Below, in pieces: positions 1 to 8,550 of a DNA stretch of 64,000 nucleotides (positions within the stretch are counted from its first letter, which is position 1; each line of letters opens with the position of its first letter). A program made the position numbers and the translations under genes. This DNA is from Devosia lacusdianchii. GTDB lineage: Bacteria; Pseudomonadota; Alphaproteobacteria; Rhizobiales; Devosiaceae. The stretch lies in contig NZ_CP092483.1 of the NCBI RefSeq assembly GCF_022429625.1, positions 1,054,001 through 1,118,000 of the forward strand, in the 5' to 3' direction. The notes beneath the pieces are model-generated. The model saw only the letters and a program-made list of their open reading frames with translations, was not told the DNA's origin and did not search any database.

Positions 1-1
1 C

Positions 2-754
2 GAGAGCCTGCCGGCCTATGCCTGCAACCACGTCAACAAGGCGACGCGGGAGCTCAACGTGGCCGAGGTGGTCGGCTTCAAGGAGCAGGGGTTTACCGGC
101 GGCAAGCTTGGCTTTGCCAAGCGCGGGCTTTCCGATATCGGCAAGGCCGGGCCGGACAATGATGTGGCTTTCGTCGCCGCTTTGCGGGCGGCAGTGGGTG
201 ACGATTATGACATCGTCGTCGATATCGGCAACGGCATGCGCTGGGACCGGCAGATGGGCATCGATACGACACGGCGCATGGCCGAGTTCAATATCGGCTG
301 GATCGAGGAGCCGTTCTACCCGACCCAGATCGACGATTATCGGGCGCTGAAGGCGGCGGTCGATCTGCCCATCGGCTCGGGCGAGCGCGAGTTCACCGTC
401 AGCGGCTATCAGCGGCTGATCGACACCGGGACGGTGGATATTCTGGGCGTCGACCCATCGCGGGCCGAGGGGATTACCGGTTTTCACAAGGTCGACGCGG
501 CGTGCGGCAAGGCGGGCATTACCATCAATGCCCATGCCTGGAGCTCTGCGATCCTGACGGCGGCAAGCCTGCATTTGTCCTTGGCCTCTCCCAATGCCCG
601 ACTGTTCGAACTCAAGCCCTTCAAGGTTTCGGTGCAGACCGACCTGGTGGACAAGCCGATCTGGCACAAGAATGGCGTCGTTACCGCGCCGACGGGTCCC
701 GGCCTCGGGATCGAGGTCAACGAGGCGCTGGTTGCGGAGCTTAGCCTTGATTAG
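2..754 (+). CDS. Mandelate racemase/muconate lactonizing enzyme family protein, 5' truncated
   Basis: C-terminal part (about 250 residues) of an enolase-superfamily enzyme; its start lies before the window. Such enzymes abstract the proton alpha to a carboxylate with Mg2+, usually as sugar-acid dehydratases. Visible barrel landmarks in order are a lysine motif (GGKLGF), metal ligands in VVDIGNGMRWD and GWIEEPF, a third acidic motif (GSGERE), and a late histidine (INAHAWSSA). The frame is open from base 2. Its stop overlaps by 14 bases the end of the opposing esterase gene. A substrate cannot be assigned; the neighbouring rhamnose genes suggest a sugar acid, but this copy is clearly different from the rhamnonate dehydratase at 7355. 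Confidence 0.85.
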   Translation, partial: ESLPAYACNHVNKATRELNVAEVVGFKEQGFTGGKLGFAKRGLSDIGKAGPDNDVAFVAALRAAVGDDYDIVVDIGNGMRWDRQMGIDTTRRMAEFNIGWIEEPFYPTQIDDYRALKAAVDLPIGSGEREFTVSGYQRLIDTGTVDILGVDPSRAEGITGFHKVDAACGKAGITINAHAWSSAILTAASLHLSLASPNARLFELKPFKVSVQTDLVDKPIWHKNGVVTAPTGPGLGIEVNEALVAELSLD

Positions 755-1418
755 CGGCAAGCCCCAACATCGTTTGGACGCGCTCGGCCAGCGCCAGACC
801 AAGGGCGCGATGCGCCCCGGCGTCGAGGTGGATTCCGTCGTCGTCGCTGGATTGGATGAACGTACCGGCATCGAAAAAGGGAACGCCAAGGGCCTTGGCG
901 ACGCGGGCGTATTCGGCGGCAAATTTCTGCGATTTGGCGCTGCCGCCTTCGAACATGTCCGCCAGCCATGTGAGTTTGGCGAGCGGCGCCGGGGCGACCA
1001 GCAGGACGCTTGGGCTGCCGTCACGACCGGTGCCGGAGCGCTTGACGATATCGACCAGCTTGCCGGCGCCGTCGGCGATATCGCCGGCCTGCATGCTCAG
1101 ACGGGTCTTGAGGTCGTTGGTGCCCAGCATGATGATGACAAGATCGAGCGGCATATGCGTGGTCAGGGCGATCGGCAGGTAGCGCTCGCCATTGCGGATG
1201 GGGCCCTCGATCGGGTCGTCGACGCACGTGGTGCGGCCGTTGAGGCCTTCCTCGAAGATTTCGACCTGCGGACCGAGCGCGGCGCCCATGATCCGGGTCC
1301 AGCGTTCCGTCGTGCCAAAGCGTCCGCCTGCGCCGCGATAAGGCTGCGGAATGGCGCCCCAGGTGTTGGAATCGCCGTAGGCCAAGATGTTCAGCGGCGG
1401 GTTGGTCCCGTCCTGCAT
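741..1418 (-). CDS. SGNH-family arylesterase/acyltransferase (MsAcT-like)
   Basis: 225-residue SGNH hydrolase with no signal peptide. Block I is AYGDSNTWG, with Ser17 as nucleophile and Asn where GDSL has Leu. EEGLNGRTT carries the block II Gly, MLGTND the block III Asn, and DDGIH the catalytic Asp-His pair. The segments EEGLNGRTTCVDDP, LDLVIIMLGTND and VPFFDAG resemble the Mycobacterium smegmatis acyltransferase MsAcT and rhizobial arylesterases. The ATG at 1418 is chosen because GAGGAGGA sits just before it; a longer frame exists but lacks a ribosome site. It is divergent from the sugar-binding protein at 1577, with GntR-type palindromes between them, so it may belong to the same regulon and remove acyl groups from the imported sugar (inference). 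Confidence 0.85.
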   Translation of the reverse strand: MQDGTNPPLNILAYGDSNTWGAIPQPYRGAGGRFGTTERWTRIMGAALGPQVEIFEEGLNGRTTCVDDPIEGPIRNGERYLPIALTTHMPLDLVIIMLGTNDLKTRLSMQAGDIADGAGKLVDIVKRSGTGRDGSPSVLLVAPAPLAKLTWLADMFEGGSAKSQKFAAEYARVAKALGVPFFDAGTFIQSSDDDGIHLDAGAHRALGLALAERVQTMLGLAANQG

Positions 1419-1475
1419 ACAGTCCTCCTCGTTTTGTACAAAGCTAGGATGGGCGGCGAAGCCGGTCAACGAAAA

Positions 1476-1488
1476 TTGGCCTGACCAA
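1476..1488. promoter_or_regulatory. Candidate FadR/GntR operator, copy 1
   Basis: TTGG-N5-CCAA palindrome (TTGGCCTGACCAA), 58 bases upstream of the esterase ATG. It has the same arms and spacing as the site at 1539. The form fits FadR-subfamily GntR operators, and a FadR-type regulator is encoded at 5516. Confidence 0.5.
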
Positions 1489-1538
1489 AATACCAATTTG
1501 ATATTGCTCACGCTAAAAGAGCATGCAATTGTCCGGAT

Positions 1539-1555
1539 AATTGGACAGACCAATT
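1539..1555. promoter_or_regulatory. Candidate FadR/GntR operator, copy 2
   Basis: Perfect palindrome with 6-base arms AATTGG and CCAATT around a 5-base centre, ending 21 bases before the ATG at 1577. A further overlapping inverted repeat (TTGGACA / TGTCCAA) lies in 1541-1561. The position just before the ribosome site suggests repression of the sugar operon by the regulator at 5516. Confidence 0.6.
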
Positions 1556-1576
1556 GTCCAAAAATGGGAGAGAGAG

Positions 1577-2764
1577 ATGAAATTGAATAGCTTGCGCCTG
1601 GCAGCCCTCGCCGGGCTCACGACAGTGCTCATGTCGGGCGCTGCCTTCGCCGAAGACTTCCACGGGTTTGATCCGGCCAATTTCGATGGCAATATGGTCA
1701 GCGCCGAGCAGTTGGCCGCCATGGTGACCGATGCCATCGCCGCCAATGCGCCGCGCAATGGCGAAAAGCTGACCATCGGCTTCGCCAACCTGGCCCGCGA
1801 CGTATCGTTCTGCCTCAAAGTGGAAGAGGGCATCATTGCCAATGCCGAGGCCGCGGGTATCGACCTGCAGGTGGTGGACAACCGCCTCGACGGCGCCACA
1901 GCTTTGGCCAATGCGCAGAGTTTCCTGCAGCGCAATGTGGACTTCGTCATCGAATTCCAGACCGACGCCAATTTCGGCGCCACCATCATGCAGCAAATGG
2001 GCGATGCCAATACCAAGGTGATCGCCATCGACATCCCGATGCCGGGCGCGACCTTCTTTGGCGCCAACAATCCGAAGTCCGGCTTCATGGGCGGCGCCTA
2101 TCTCGGTCAGGCTGCCGTACAGAAATTCGGCGCTGAGAAGGTTCTCGAAGGCTATTTCGTCGTCGGCGAACTGCCGCAGTCCGGCGCCGTGCCGGCCATG
2201 CGCACCAATGGCCAGGTGGCCGGTTTCAAGGCCGAGGTCGAAGGTTTTGCCGACGATCACGTCATCAAGATCGACACCAAGAATACGCTCGAGGAAAGCT
2301 TCACCCAGATGAACAACGTCATCGGGCGCATTCCGGCCGGCGTGCCGATCATGGTGACAGCCATCAACGACCAGGCGGCCACGGGCATGCTGCGCGCCGT
2401 CAAGCAGGCCGGCCGCGAGGCCGATTTGATCGTGGTTGGCATGGGCGCCGACGAGTTGCAGACCATGGTCGACGAACCCGAATTCGTCGCCTCGGTCGGC
2501 TACTTCCCCGAGCGCTACGGCAACTTCCTCATCCCGCTGACGCTGATGGAGCTGGCTGGCAAGGAAGTGCCCGATACGGTGCTGATGACGCATTACATGG
2601 TCACCGATGGCAATGTTTGCGACTTCTACAGCGATTTCGCCTGTGCGGCCGAAGCTGATGCCATCACCTTCGAATTCCCCGAGGAAGCCTATCAGGCTCA
2701 CCTCGCCGAAATCCGCCAGCTCCCCGAGCTGCAGGATTCGCTCAACCTGATCCCGACCAACTGA
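1577..2764 (+). CDS. Sugar ABC transporter substrate-binding protein (CUT2, Peripla_BP_4 type)
   Basis: 395 residues with a clear Sec signal peptide (MKLNSLRLAALAGL to AFA-ED), hence a periplasmic sugar-binding protein. The fold signals of the ribose/galactose-binding family are visible: a first strand LTIGFANLARDVSF, repeated NxxDGATALANAQ and VDFVIEFQTD segments, and IVVGMGADEL near the hinge. The ATG at 1577 follows GGGAGAGAG; an upstream start in the operator region is rejected. It is followed by a terminator-like hairpin, then by the cognate ATPase and permease. L-rhamnose or a related deoxy-sugar is the likely ligand given the downstream enzymes, but that is context only; it does not look like canonical RhaS of the two-permease RhaSTPQ system. 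Confidence 0.88.
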   Translation: MKLNSLRLAALAGLTTVLMSGAAFAEDFHGFDPANFDGNMVSAEQLAAMVTDAIAANAPRNGEKLTIGFANLARDVSFCLKVEEGIIANAEAAGIDLQVVDNRLDGATALANAQSFLQRNVDFVIEFQTDANFGATIMQQMGDANTKVIAIDIPMPGATFFGANNPKSGFMGGAYLGQAAVQKFGAEKVLEGYFVVGELPQSGAVPAMRTNGQVAGFKAEVEGFADDHVIKIDTKNTLEESFTQMNNVIGRIPAGVPIMVTAINDQAATGMLRAVKQAGREADLIVVGMGADELQTMVDEPEFVASVGYFPERYGNFLIPLTLMELAGKEVPDTVLMTHYMVTDGNVCDFYSDFACAAEADAITFEFPEEAYQAHLAEIRQLPELQDSLNLIPTN

Positions 2765-2771
2765 CGTGTTG

Positions 2772-2799
2772 CCGAGGCGGTTCGCCGCCTCGGTTTTTT
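2772..2799 (+). terminator. Rho-independent terminator/attenuator after binding-protein gene
   Basis: Perfect 9-bp stem CCGAGGCGG / CCGCCTCGG with a TTCG loop followed by six T, 8 bases after the stop. Partial read-through would leave more message for the binding protein than for the ATPase and permease. Confidence 0.85.
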
Positions 2800-2830
2800 G
2801 CCAGTGGTTGATTGAGCTGACCAGGCAGTC

Positions 2831-2933
2831 GACACCCTCCCCCTTGTGGGGAGGGATCAAGGGTGGGGATGGGAGCTCGAATATCGTGGCTCTCACACCC
2901 CCTCCCAGCCTCCCCATCAAGGGGGAGGTGTCG
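2831..2933. repeat. Hairpin-rich intergenic repeat, family A copy 1
   Basis: Two GC-rich hairpin arms: one around ACCCTCCCCCTTGTGGGGA and one around CCTCCCAGCCTCCCCATCAA. The same two arms occur at 47923-48075 in the opposite orientation, so this is a dispersed bacterial interspersed element rather than a gene. It fills the 228-base gap between the binding-protein and ATPase genes. Confidence 0.75.
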
Positions 2934-2992
2934 TCCGGTGACAGCGGAGAGGTAGTGCAATCGATGAACAGGAAAGTGTCTCAGGACTGACC

Positions 2993-4513
2993 ATGACCAG
3001 CACTTCTCGTCTCGCCATGCGGGGCATCGGCAAGTCCTTTGGCGGCGTTGCCGTTTTGACCGATGTGAACCTGACGCTCGAAGCGGGCGAAGTGGTTGCC
3101 TTGCTCGGCTCCAACGGCGCCGGCAAATCGACCTTGGTCAAGATTTTGACCGGTCTCTATAGCCGCGATGGCGGCACAGTCGAGGTCGATGGCCAGCCGG
3201 TCATGTTCGGCAAGCCGGCCGATGCCATCGCCGCCGGCGTGAAGCTCTTGCCCCAGGAAATCTCGATCATGCCCGATATGAGCGTGGGCGAGAATATTTT
3301 GCTGGGCGAACTGCCGATGAAGCGGAGCTTCGGCTTTGCGCAGGTCGATTACAAGACCATCCATATCCGCGCCACCGAATTGCTGGCGCAGCTCGGCTTT
3401 GAAGCGCTCGATACGCGGCAGGACGTCAAGCGCCTGTCGGTGGCCGAGCAGCGCATTGTCGAGATTGCCCGCGCCATTGCCAGCCAGGCGCGCATTCTGA
3501 TCATGGATGAGCCAACGGCGGCGCTGACCGAGCAGGAAGCGGGCATGCTGTTTGCCATCATCCGCCGGCTCAAGGAGCAGCGGGTCTCGGTGGTCTATAT
3601 CTCGCATTACATGAGCGAGGTTTTCGAAATTTCTGATCGCATCGTCGTGCTGCGCGATGGGCGCAATGCCGGCGACTTTGTCACCGCACAAACCAACAAG
3701 GCCGAAGTGCTGACCGCCATGCTGGGCGAGACGGCTGGCGATCTCTATCCGGTCGAAGCGCCGCCACCGCCGGGCACCGAGGTCTTGCGCGTCGAGCGCT
3801 TCAGCGTGCGCGGCAAGATCGACAATGTGCAGTTCTCTGTGCGCTCGGGCGAGATTGTCGGGATTTTCGGGCTGGTCGGTTCGGGCGTCGAGGTGCTTGG
3901 CCGCGCGCTTTACGGCGCGGTGCATAGCGATCGCAATTCGACCGTACTTCTCGATGGCAAGCCGTATCGGCCGACGACGCCGGGACGCGCCAAGCAGGAT
4001 GGCATCGGCTTTGTGGCCGCCGAGCGCAAGCATGAAGGCATCATCGCCGACCTGACCGTGCGCGAGAATATCGCGCTGCCGTTCCAGGGGCGGTTCACGC
4101 AGGGCCTGTTCGTTTCGGAAGAGGCCGAGCGCAACCATGCCCAGGGCTGGATCCGCGATCTCAGCATCCGCACGCGCGGACCGGAGCAGAAACTGCGCAC
4201 CCTGTCGGGCGGCAATCAGCAGAAGGTGTGCCTGGCGCGCTGGATGGCCGATGGCGTCAAGCTGCTCATCCTCGAAGAGCCGACGCGCGGCGTCGATATC
4301 GGTGCCCGGCGCGAGATCTACGCCAAGCTGCGTGAACTCACCGGTCGCGGCTATGCCATCCTCATCCTCTCGTCGGATGTCGAGGAAGTAGCCGGCATCA
4401 GCGATCGTGCTTTGGTGCTCGATCGCGGACGGTTCGTTGAAGAATTCCCACGCGGCAGCACACCTGCCGCCTTGATGGCCGCCACGGCCGAACCCAGCCC
4501 CAGCGCCGCCTGA
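2993..4513 (+). CDS. Sugar ABC transporter ATP-binding protein (RbsA/MglA type, two NBDs)
   Basis: 506 residues, the usual length for CUT2 ATPases with two fused nucleotide-binding domains. The N-terminal domain has Walker A GSNGAGKST, a divergent signature LSVAEQRIVEIARA and Walker B LIMDEPTAAL. The C-terminal domain has the degenerate P-loop GIFGLVGSG, signature LSGGNQQKVCLARW and LILEEPTRGVD, all typical. It energises uptake by the permease at 4524 and the binding protein at 1577. Ten bases separate it from the permease. Confidence 0.93.
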   Translation: MTSTSRLAMRGIGKSFGGVAVLTDVNLTLEAGEVVALLGSNGAGKSTLVKILTGLYSRDGGTVEVDGQPVMFGKPADAIAAGVKLLPQEISIMPDMSVGENILLGELPMKRSFGFAQVDYKTIHIRATELLAQLGFEALDTRQDVKRLSVAEQRIVEIARAIASQARILIMDEPTAALTEQEAGMLFAIIRRLKEQRVSVVYISHYMSEVFEISDRIVVLRDGRNAGDFVTAQTNKAEVLTAMLGETAGDLYPVEAPPPPGTEVLRVERFSVRGKIDNVQFSVRSGEIVGIFGLVGSGVEVLGRALYGAVHSDRNSTVLLDGKPYRPTTPGRAKQDGIGFVAAERKHEGIIADLTVRENIALPFQGRFTQGLFVSEEAERNHAQGWIRDLSIRTRGPEQKLRTLSGGNQQKVCLARWMADGVKLLILEEPTRGVDIGARREIYAKLRELTGRGYAILILSSDVEEVAGISDRALVLDRGRFVEEFPRGSTPAALMAATAEPSPSAA

Positions 4514-4523
4514 AGGACCTGTT

Positions 4524-5516
4524 ATGGCCACGAGCATCGAGACTGCGACACCCTCATTCAAACGTCGCTTCATGGACCTCTTGGGCAAGCCCTGGTCGGG
4601 CGTTGTCATGCTGCTGGTTTTCTACCTGGTGTTGCTGGCGGTGTTCGCGCAGCTGTCGCCGTTCTTTCTCAATGCCAATAACCTGCTGCAGATCGGGCTC
4701 AACGTCGCCTATATCGGGCTGATGGCGGCGGCAGGGACGCCGTTGATCATTGCCGGCGGGCTCGATCTGTCGGTGGCGGCGATTGCCGGGCTGACGGGCG
4801 TGGTCATTGCGCTGCTGGTCGGGCTGGGCGTGCCGGTATGGATCGCCGTATTCATCGCGCTGGTCCTTGCCGGGTCGATCGGCGTGGTCAACGGGCTGTT
4901 CACGACGCGGCTGAAGCTCAATCCGCTGATCACGACGCTCGGCATGATGAGCATTGTTTCGGGCATTGCGCTGGTGCTAACCGGCGGTGGCACGCGACCG
5001 CTGATGATCCCGGGCTTCAACTGGATCGGCAATCAGCGCGTCATCGGCATTCCCATTCCGCTGATCATCATGGTCGCGACGTTCTTCGGTCTCTGGGTGC
5101 TGATGACCAAGACCAAGTTCGGCCGCTTCATCTATGCGGCGGGCGGCAATGCCGAAGCGGCGCGGCTGATCGGCATTCCGGTCGAGCGCACCGTCATCAT
5201 TCTCTATGTCATTTCGGCGCTGGCCGGGGCGGTGGGTGGCACTATTCTGGGCGCCATGCTCGGCGCCGCCGGTCCCAACGCGGCCGGGGCGCAATTGCTG
5301 ACGGTGATCGCAGCGATCATCCTGGGTGGCACCAGCCTCAATGGCGGACGCGGCAGCGTGTGGGGGACGCTGCTGGCCGTGCTGATCCTGGGGACGCTCA
5401 ACAACGGGTTGACACTGCTCAACGTGTCGAGCTTCTGGCAAGATGTGACGCGTGGCGTTGTGCTGATGCTCGCTGTCAGTCTCGACCAGCTGCGCAACCG
5501 TGCTTTGGGTGATTAA
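4524..5516 (+). CDS. Sugar ABC transporter permease (RbsC type)
   Basis: 330-residue inner-membrane protein with about eight to ten hydrophobic segments and the CUT2 permease signature regions GGLDLSVAAIAGLTG and AGGNAEAARLIGI; the EAA-like loop of this class lies in the latter. A single permease serves the transporter, presumably as a homodimer. Its TAA stop overlaps the ATG of the regulator gene (TAATG), so the two are translationally coupled. Confidence 0.92.
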   Translation: MATSIETATPSFKRRFMDLLGKPWSGVVMLLVFYLVLLAVFAQLSPFFLNANNLLQIGLNVAYIGLMAAAGTPLIIAGGLDLSVAAIAGLTGVVIALLVGLGVPVWIAVFIALVLAGSIGVVNGLFTTRLKLNPLITTLGMMSIVSGIALVLTGGGTRPLMIPGFNWIGNQRVIGIPIPLIIMVATFFGLWVLMTKTKFGRFIYAAGGNAEAARLIGIPVERTVIILYVISALAGAVGGTILGAMLGAAGPNAAGAQLLTVIAAIILGGTSLNGGRGSVWGTLLAVLILGTLNNGLTLLNVSSFWQDVTRGVVLMLAVSLDQLRNRALGD

Positions 5517-6256
5517 TGATCGCGATCAACGCCTACGCACCCATCGAGCGCGCTTCGGTTGCCGAGCAGGTAGCCAAGCGACTGCTCGAAATGGTGCGGA
5601 CCAAGAGCCTCAAACCCGGCGATCAATTGCCGCCGGAGCGGGAACTGGCGACCTATATGCAGGTCAGCCGCCCCAGCCTGCGCGAAGCGCTGCGGGGCTT
5701 GCAGATTCTGGGCGTGCTCAGCATGCGGCAGGGCGGGGGCATCTATGTCACGGCGCTGGAGGCATCGGACCTGTTGGGACCGCTGCAGTTCCTGATTACG
5801 CTCGATAGCGAGAACCTGAGCTCGCTCTACGAGAGCCGCCGCATGATCGACGGCTCGATCGCCCGCATGGCGGCGGAGCGGATCGAACCGGCGCAGATTG
5901 CGAGCCTGCATGCACTGGTCAAGGTGCAGGAGGGGCTGACCGAGGACGCGCTGGGGTTCCGGCTGTCCGACACGGAGTTTCACGAGACCATTGCCGCGGC
6001 GACCGGTAATCCGTTCCTCGTCACCATCTCGCACTCGCTCTATGTGCTGGGCATGGAATATCGCCGGGTGGCGGCAGCGACGCCGGGTGTGCTGGCGCGG
6101 TCGCTGGCCGAGCATCGGGTGATCCTGGCGGCGCTGGAGGCGGGCGACGCGGCGGCCACCGAAGCGGCCATGCAGGCGCATCTGCTCAGCGTGCACCATT
6201 CAACGCTCGACGCCATGCAGGCAGGGGGACAGGCGCAAGATGCTGCTCGAGGGTAA
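5516..6256 (+). CDS. FadR/GntR-family transcriptional regulator (FCD domain)
   Basis: 246 residues. The N-terminal winged helix-turn-helix has the GntR signature (SLKPGDQLPPERELATYMQ, then SRPSLREALRGLQILGVL), followed by an all-helical FCD ligand domain carrying the metal-binding pattern seen in TEFHETIAAATGNPFL and a late LAEHRVILAALEAGD helix. It sits inside the operon it probably controls, overlapping the permease stop and the next gene start. The TTGG-N5-CCAA palindromes at 1476 and 1539 are the best candidate operators. The inducer is likely a rhamnose-pathway acid (inference). Confidence 0.9.
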   Translation: MIAINAYAPIERASVAEQVAKRLLEMVRTKSLKPGDQLPPERELATYMQVSRPSLREALRGLQILGVLSMRQGGGIYVTALEASDLLGPLQFLITLDSENLSSLYESRRMIDGSIARMAAERIEPAQIASLHALVKVQEGLTEDALGFRLSDTEFHETIAAATGNPFLVTISHSLYVLGMEYRRVAAATPGVLARSLAEHRVILAALEAGDAAATEAAMQAHLLSVHHSTLDAMQAGGQAQDAARG

Positions 6257-7016
6257 GCGGGCCATCGTCACCGGCGGATCGCGCGGCATTGGCCGCGGCA
6301 TTGCCACCGAGCTGGCGCGGCAGGGCGCCGATGTGGTCATCAACTATTTTGCCGGGGCGGATCGGGGTGGCGATAGCGCTGCCGATGAGGTTGTCGCCGA
6401 GGTCGAGGCGCTGGGGCGCCGGGCGATTGCCGTCAATGGCGATATTGCCGATCCTGGCGTCAGCCGCGATCTGGTGCAGCATGCGGTCGAGGCGTTCGGG
6501 GGCGTCGATATTCTCGCCTCCAATGCCGGTATCTGTCCGTTTCACAGCTTTCTCGATATGCCGACCGAGCTGTTGCAGCAGGTGGTCGGCACCAATCTCA
6601 ATGGCGCGTTCTTTGCTGTGCAGGCAGCGGCCAATTGCATGAAGGATCAGGGGAAAGGCGGCGCCATTGTCGCCACGTCGTCCATTTCGGCGCTGGTCGG
6701 CGGGGCGATGCAGACGCATTACACCCCCACCAAGGCGGGCGTGCATTCGCTGATGCAGTCGGTGGCCATTGCGCTCGGGCCCTATGGCATTCGCTGCAAT
6801 TCGGTGATGCCGGGGGCAATCGCCACCGACATCAACAAGGACGACTGGTCCGATCCGGACAAGCGGGCCTATCTCAATAACCGCATTCCGCTGGGCCGTT
6901 TTGGCCAGCCCGAGGACGTGGCCAAGGTGGTGGCGTTCCTCGCCTCCGACATGGCGGGTTACGTCACGGGCGCTTCGCTGCTCGTCGACGGCGGGCTGTT
7001 CGTCAATCTGCAATAG
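6240..7016 (+). CDS. L-rhamnose 1-dehydrogenase (NAD(P)+), SDR family
   Basis: 258-residue classical short-chain dehydrogenase: cofactor motif TGGSRGIG, NAG in ASNAGICPFHSF, catalytic Ser in SSISALVGG and YTPTK as the YxxxK pair. The stretches GICPFHSFLDMP, ALVGGAMQTHYTPTK and the C-terminus LLVDGGLFVNLQ match what I recall of the L-rhamnose 1-dehydrogenases of Azotobacter and Sphingomonas. These oxidise L-rhamnose to L-rhamnono-1,4-lactone, step 1 of the non-phosphorylative pathway. The neighbouring mutarotase and rhamnonate dehydratase fit. It overlaps the end of the regulator gene by 17 bases. Confidence 0.82.
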   Translation: MLLEGKRAIVTGGSRGIGRGIATELARQGADVVINYFAGADRGGDSAADEVVAEVEALGRRAIAVNGDIADPGVSRDLVQHAVEAFGGVDILASNAGICPFHSFLDMPTELLQQVVGTNLNGAFFAVQAAANCMKDQGKGGAIVATSSISALVGGAMQTHYTPTKAGVHSLMQSVAIALGPYGIRCNSVMPGAIATDINKDDWSDPDKRAYLNNRIPLGRFGQPEDVAKVVAFLASDMAGYVTGASLLVDGGLFVNLQ

Positions 7017-7025
7017 GAGGCCCTG

Positions 7026-7343
7026 ATGGCCGAGCGCGTCGCCTTCCGCATGCGGGTGCACCCCGACAAGGTCGCCGAATACAAGAAGCGCCATGACGAA
7101 ATCTGGCCCGAGCTGTCCAAGGCGCTGAAGGATGCCGGGGTCTCGGATTATTCGATCTGGCACGATCCGGAGACAAACTACCTGTTCGCAACACTGATCC
7201 GTACCGACGACCACACCATGGCCGACCTGCCCAAGACTGACGCGAACCGGCGCTGGTGGGACTTCATGGCCGATGTGATGGACTATAATGACGACGGCAC
7301 GCCCACCGCAGTCGATCTGGTCCAGGTTTTCCACCTTCCCTGA
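7026..7343 (+). CDS. rhaM: L-rhamnose mutarotase
   Basis: 105 residues, the typical size of RhaM/RhaU. The conserved family pattern is present: RVAFRMRVHPDKVAEYKKRH, IWPEL, DYSIWHDPETNYLFA, and RRWWDFMADVM with the paired tryptophans. The enzyme interconverts alpha- and beta-L-rhamnose in the cytoplasm and supplies the anomer used by the dehydrogenase encoded just before it. The start follows AGGAGG directly. Confidence 0.93.
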   Translation: MAERVAFRMRVHPDKVAEYKKRHDEIWPELSKALKDAGVSDYSIWHDPETNYLFATLIRTDDHTMADLPKTDANRRWWDFMADVMDYNDDGTPTAVDLVQVFHLP

Positions 7344-7354
7344 TCCGAGCCCCT

Positions 7355-8533
7355 ATGTCCGATTTCACCATCACGGCCGTGCGCGTTTCCCTCGTTCAGA
7401 GCGAGGGTGATGGTGGCGACTATTTCCAGCAGGGCAAAGGGCACTGGCTGATCGATACGCTGATCGCCAATCCGATGTCGGGCTACGAGAATTACAAGGC
7501 CTCGCGCTCGTCCTGGGGTATTGGGGTAATGGGCTCCATCGTGGTCGAGATCGAGACTGCGTCGGGTGTCACTGGCGTTGCGACCGGCTTTGGTGGGCAT
7601 CCGGCGGCTTGGTTGATCCAGAACCATTTTGCGCGCTTCCTCGTCGGCGAAGATGCGCGCAACATCACCAAGATGTGGGACCAGATGTTCCGCGCCTCCA
7701 TGCCCTATGGGCGCAAGGGGCTGCCGATTGCCACCATTTCGGTGGTCGATCTGGCACTGTGGGATCTGCTCGGCAAGTTGCGCGAGGAGCCGGTTTACAA
7801 TCTTATCGGTGGGCAGTGCCACAACGAGATCAGCTTCTACTGCACCGGGCCAGCGCCGGATGCGGTCAAAGACCTCGGCTTCTGGGGTGCCAAGGTGCCG
7901 TTGCCGCATAGCCATTTCGATGGCGAGGACGGCTTGCGCAAGAATGTCGCCTTCCTCGAAGCGCAGCGCGCCAAGGTGGGGCCGGGCTTTCCGCTGATGG
8001 TGGATTGCTATATGTCGCTGACGGTGCCCTATGCGATCCGGCTCGCCGAAGCATGCGCCCATCTCGATATCTATTGGTGGGAAGAGGTGCTGCACCCCGA
8101 TGATATCGAGGGTTTCCGGCTGCTCAAGCAGGCCCATCCAAAGCTCAAATGGACCACGGGTGAGCACGAATATACCCGCTACGGTTTTCGCCGGCTGATC
8201 GAGGACCGGACGATAGACATCCTGCAGCCCGACGTGATGTGGGTCGGCGGGCTGACGGCCCTGCTGCAGATCGCAGCGCAGGCGGCGGCCTATGATATCC
8301 CGGTTATTCCGCATGGTTCGGGGCCCTATTCCTATCAGTTCATCGCCAGCCAGCCGGGCAGCCCGGTCTGCGAATATGTGGCGGCGAGCCCGGATGGGCG
8401 CGCCATCCGCCCGATTTTCGGCAAGCTGTTTACCGGCGAGGATTTGCCAGCCAATGGCCGCCTCAGGGTCAGTGCCGCGCCCGGCTTCGGCATGGAGATT
8501 GCCGACCGCTCCCTTCTCACCCCATTCGCCTGA
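7355..8533 (+). CDS. L-rhamnonate dehydratase
   Basis: 392-residue enolase-superfamily enzyme that dehydrates L-rhamnonate to 2-keto-3-deoxy-L-rhamnonate. The N-terminal capping domain carries YENYKASRSSWGI. The barrel carries metal ligands in LMVDCYMSLT, YWWEEVLHPDD and TTGEHEYTRYGF, a conserved LQPDVMWVGGLT strand, and the histidine in IPHGSGPYSYQF. These are hallmarks of the RhmD group. Length and context agree with the family. Only 11 bases follow the mutarotase gene. Confidence 0.9.
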   Translation: MSDFTITAVRVSLVQSEGDGGDYFQQGKGHWLIDTLIANPMSGYENYKASRSSWGIGVMGSIVVEIETASGVTGVATGFGGHPAAWLIQNHFARFLVGEDARNITKMWDQMFRASMPYGRKGLPIATISVVDLALWDLLGKLREEPVYNLIGGQCHNEISFYCTGPAPDAVKDLGFWGAKVPLPHSHFDGEDGLRKNVAFLEAQRAKVGPGFPLMVDCYMSLTVPYAIRLAEACAHLDIYWWEEVLHPDDIEGFRLLKQAHPKLKWTTGEHEYTRYGFRRLIEDRTIDILQPDVMWVGGLTALLQIAAQAAAYDIPVIPHGSGPYSYQFIASQPGSPVCEYVAASPDGRAIRPIFGKLFTGEDLPANGRLRVSAAPGFGMEIADRSLLTPFA

Positions 8534-8550
8534 TTGGCCGGAGATTTTTG

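Noticed and set aside
1508..2920. 470-codon open frame on the minus strand
   Set aside because: It is the shadow of the sugar-binding protein gene at 1577-2764, which has a signal peptide, ribosome site and family motifs; the shadow shows none.
2981..4609. 542-codon minus-strand open frame
   Set aside because: It lies opposite the ABC ATPase gene with clear Walker motifs; its low-complexity composition rich in His, Asp and Arg is typical of antisense frames in GC-rich DNA.
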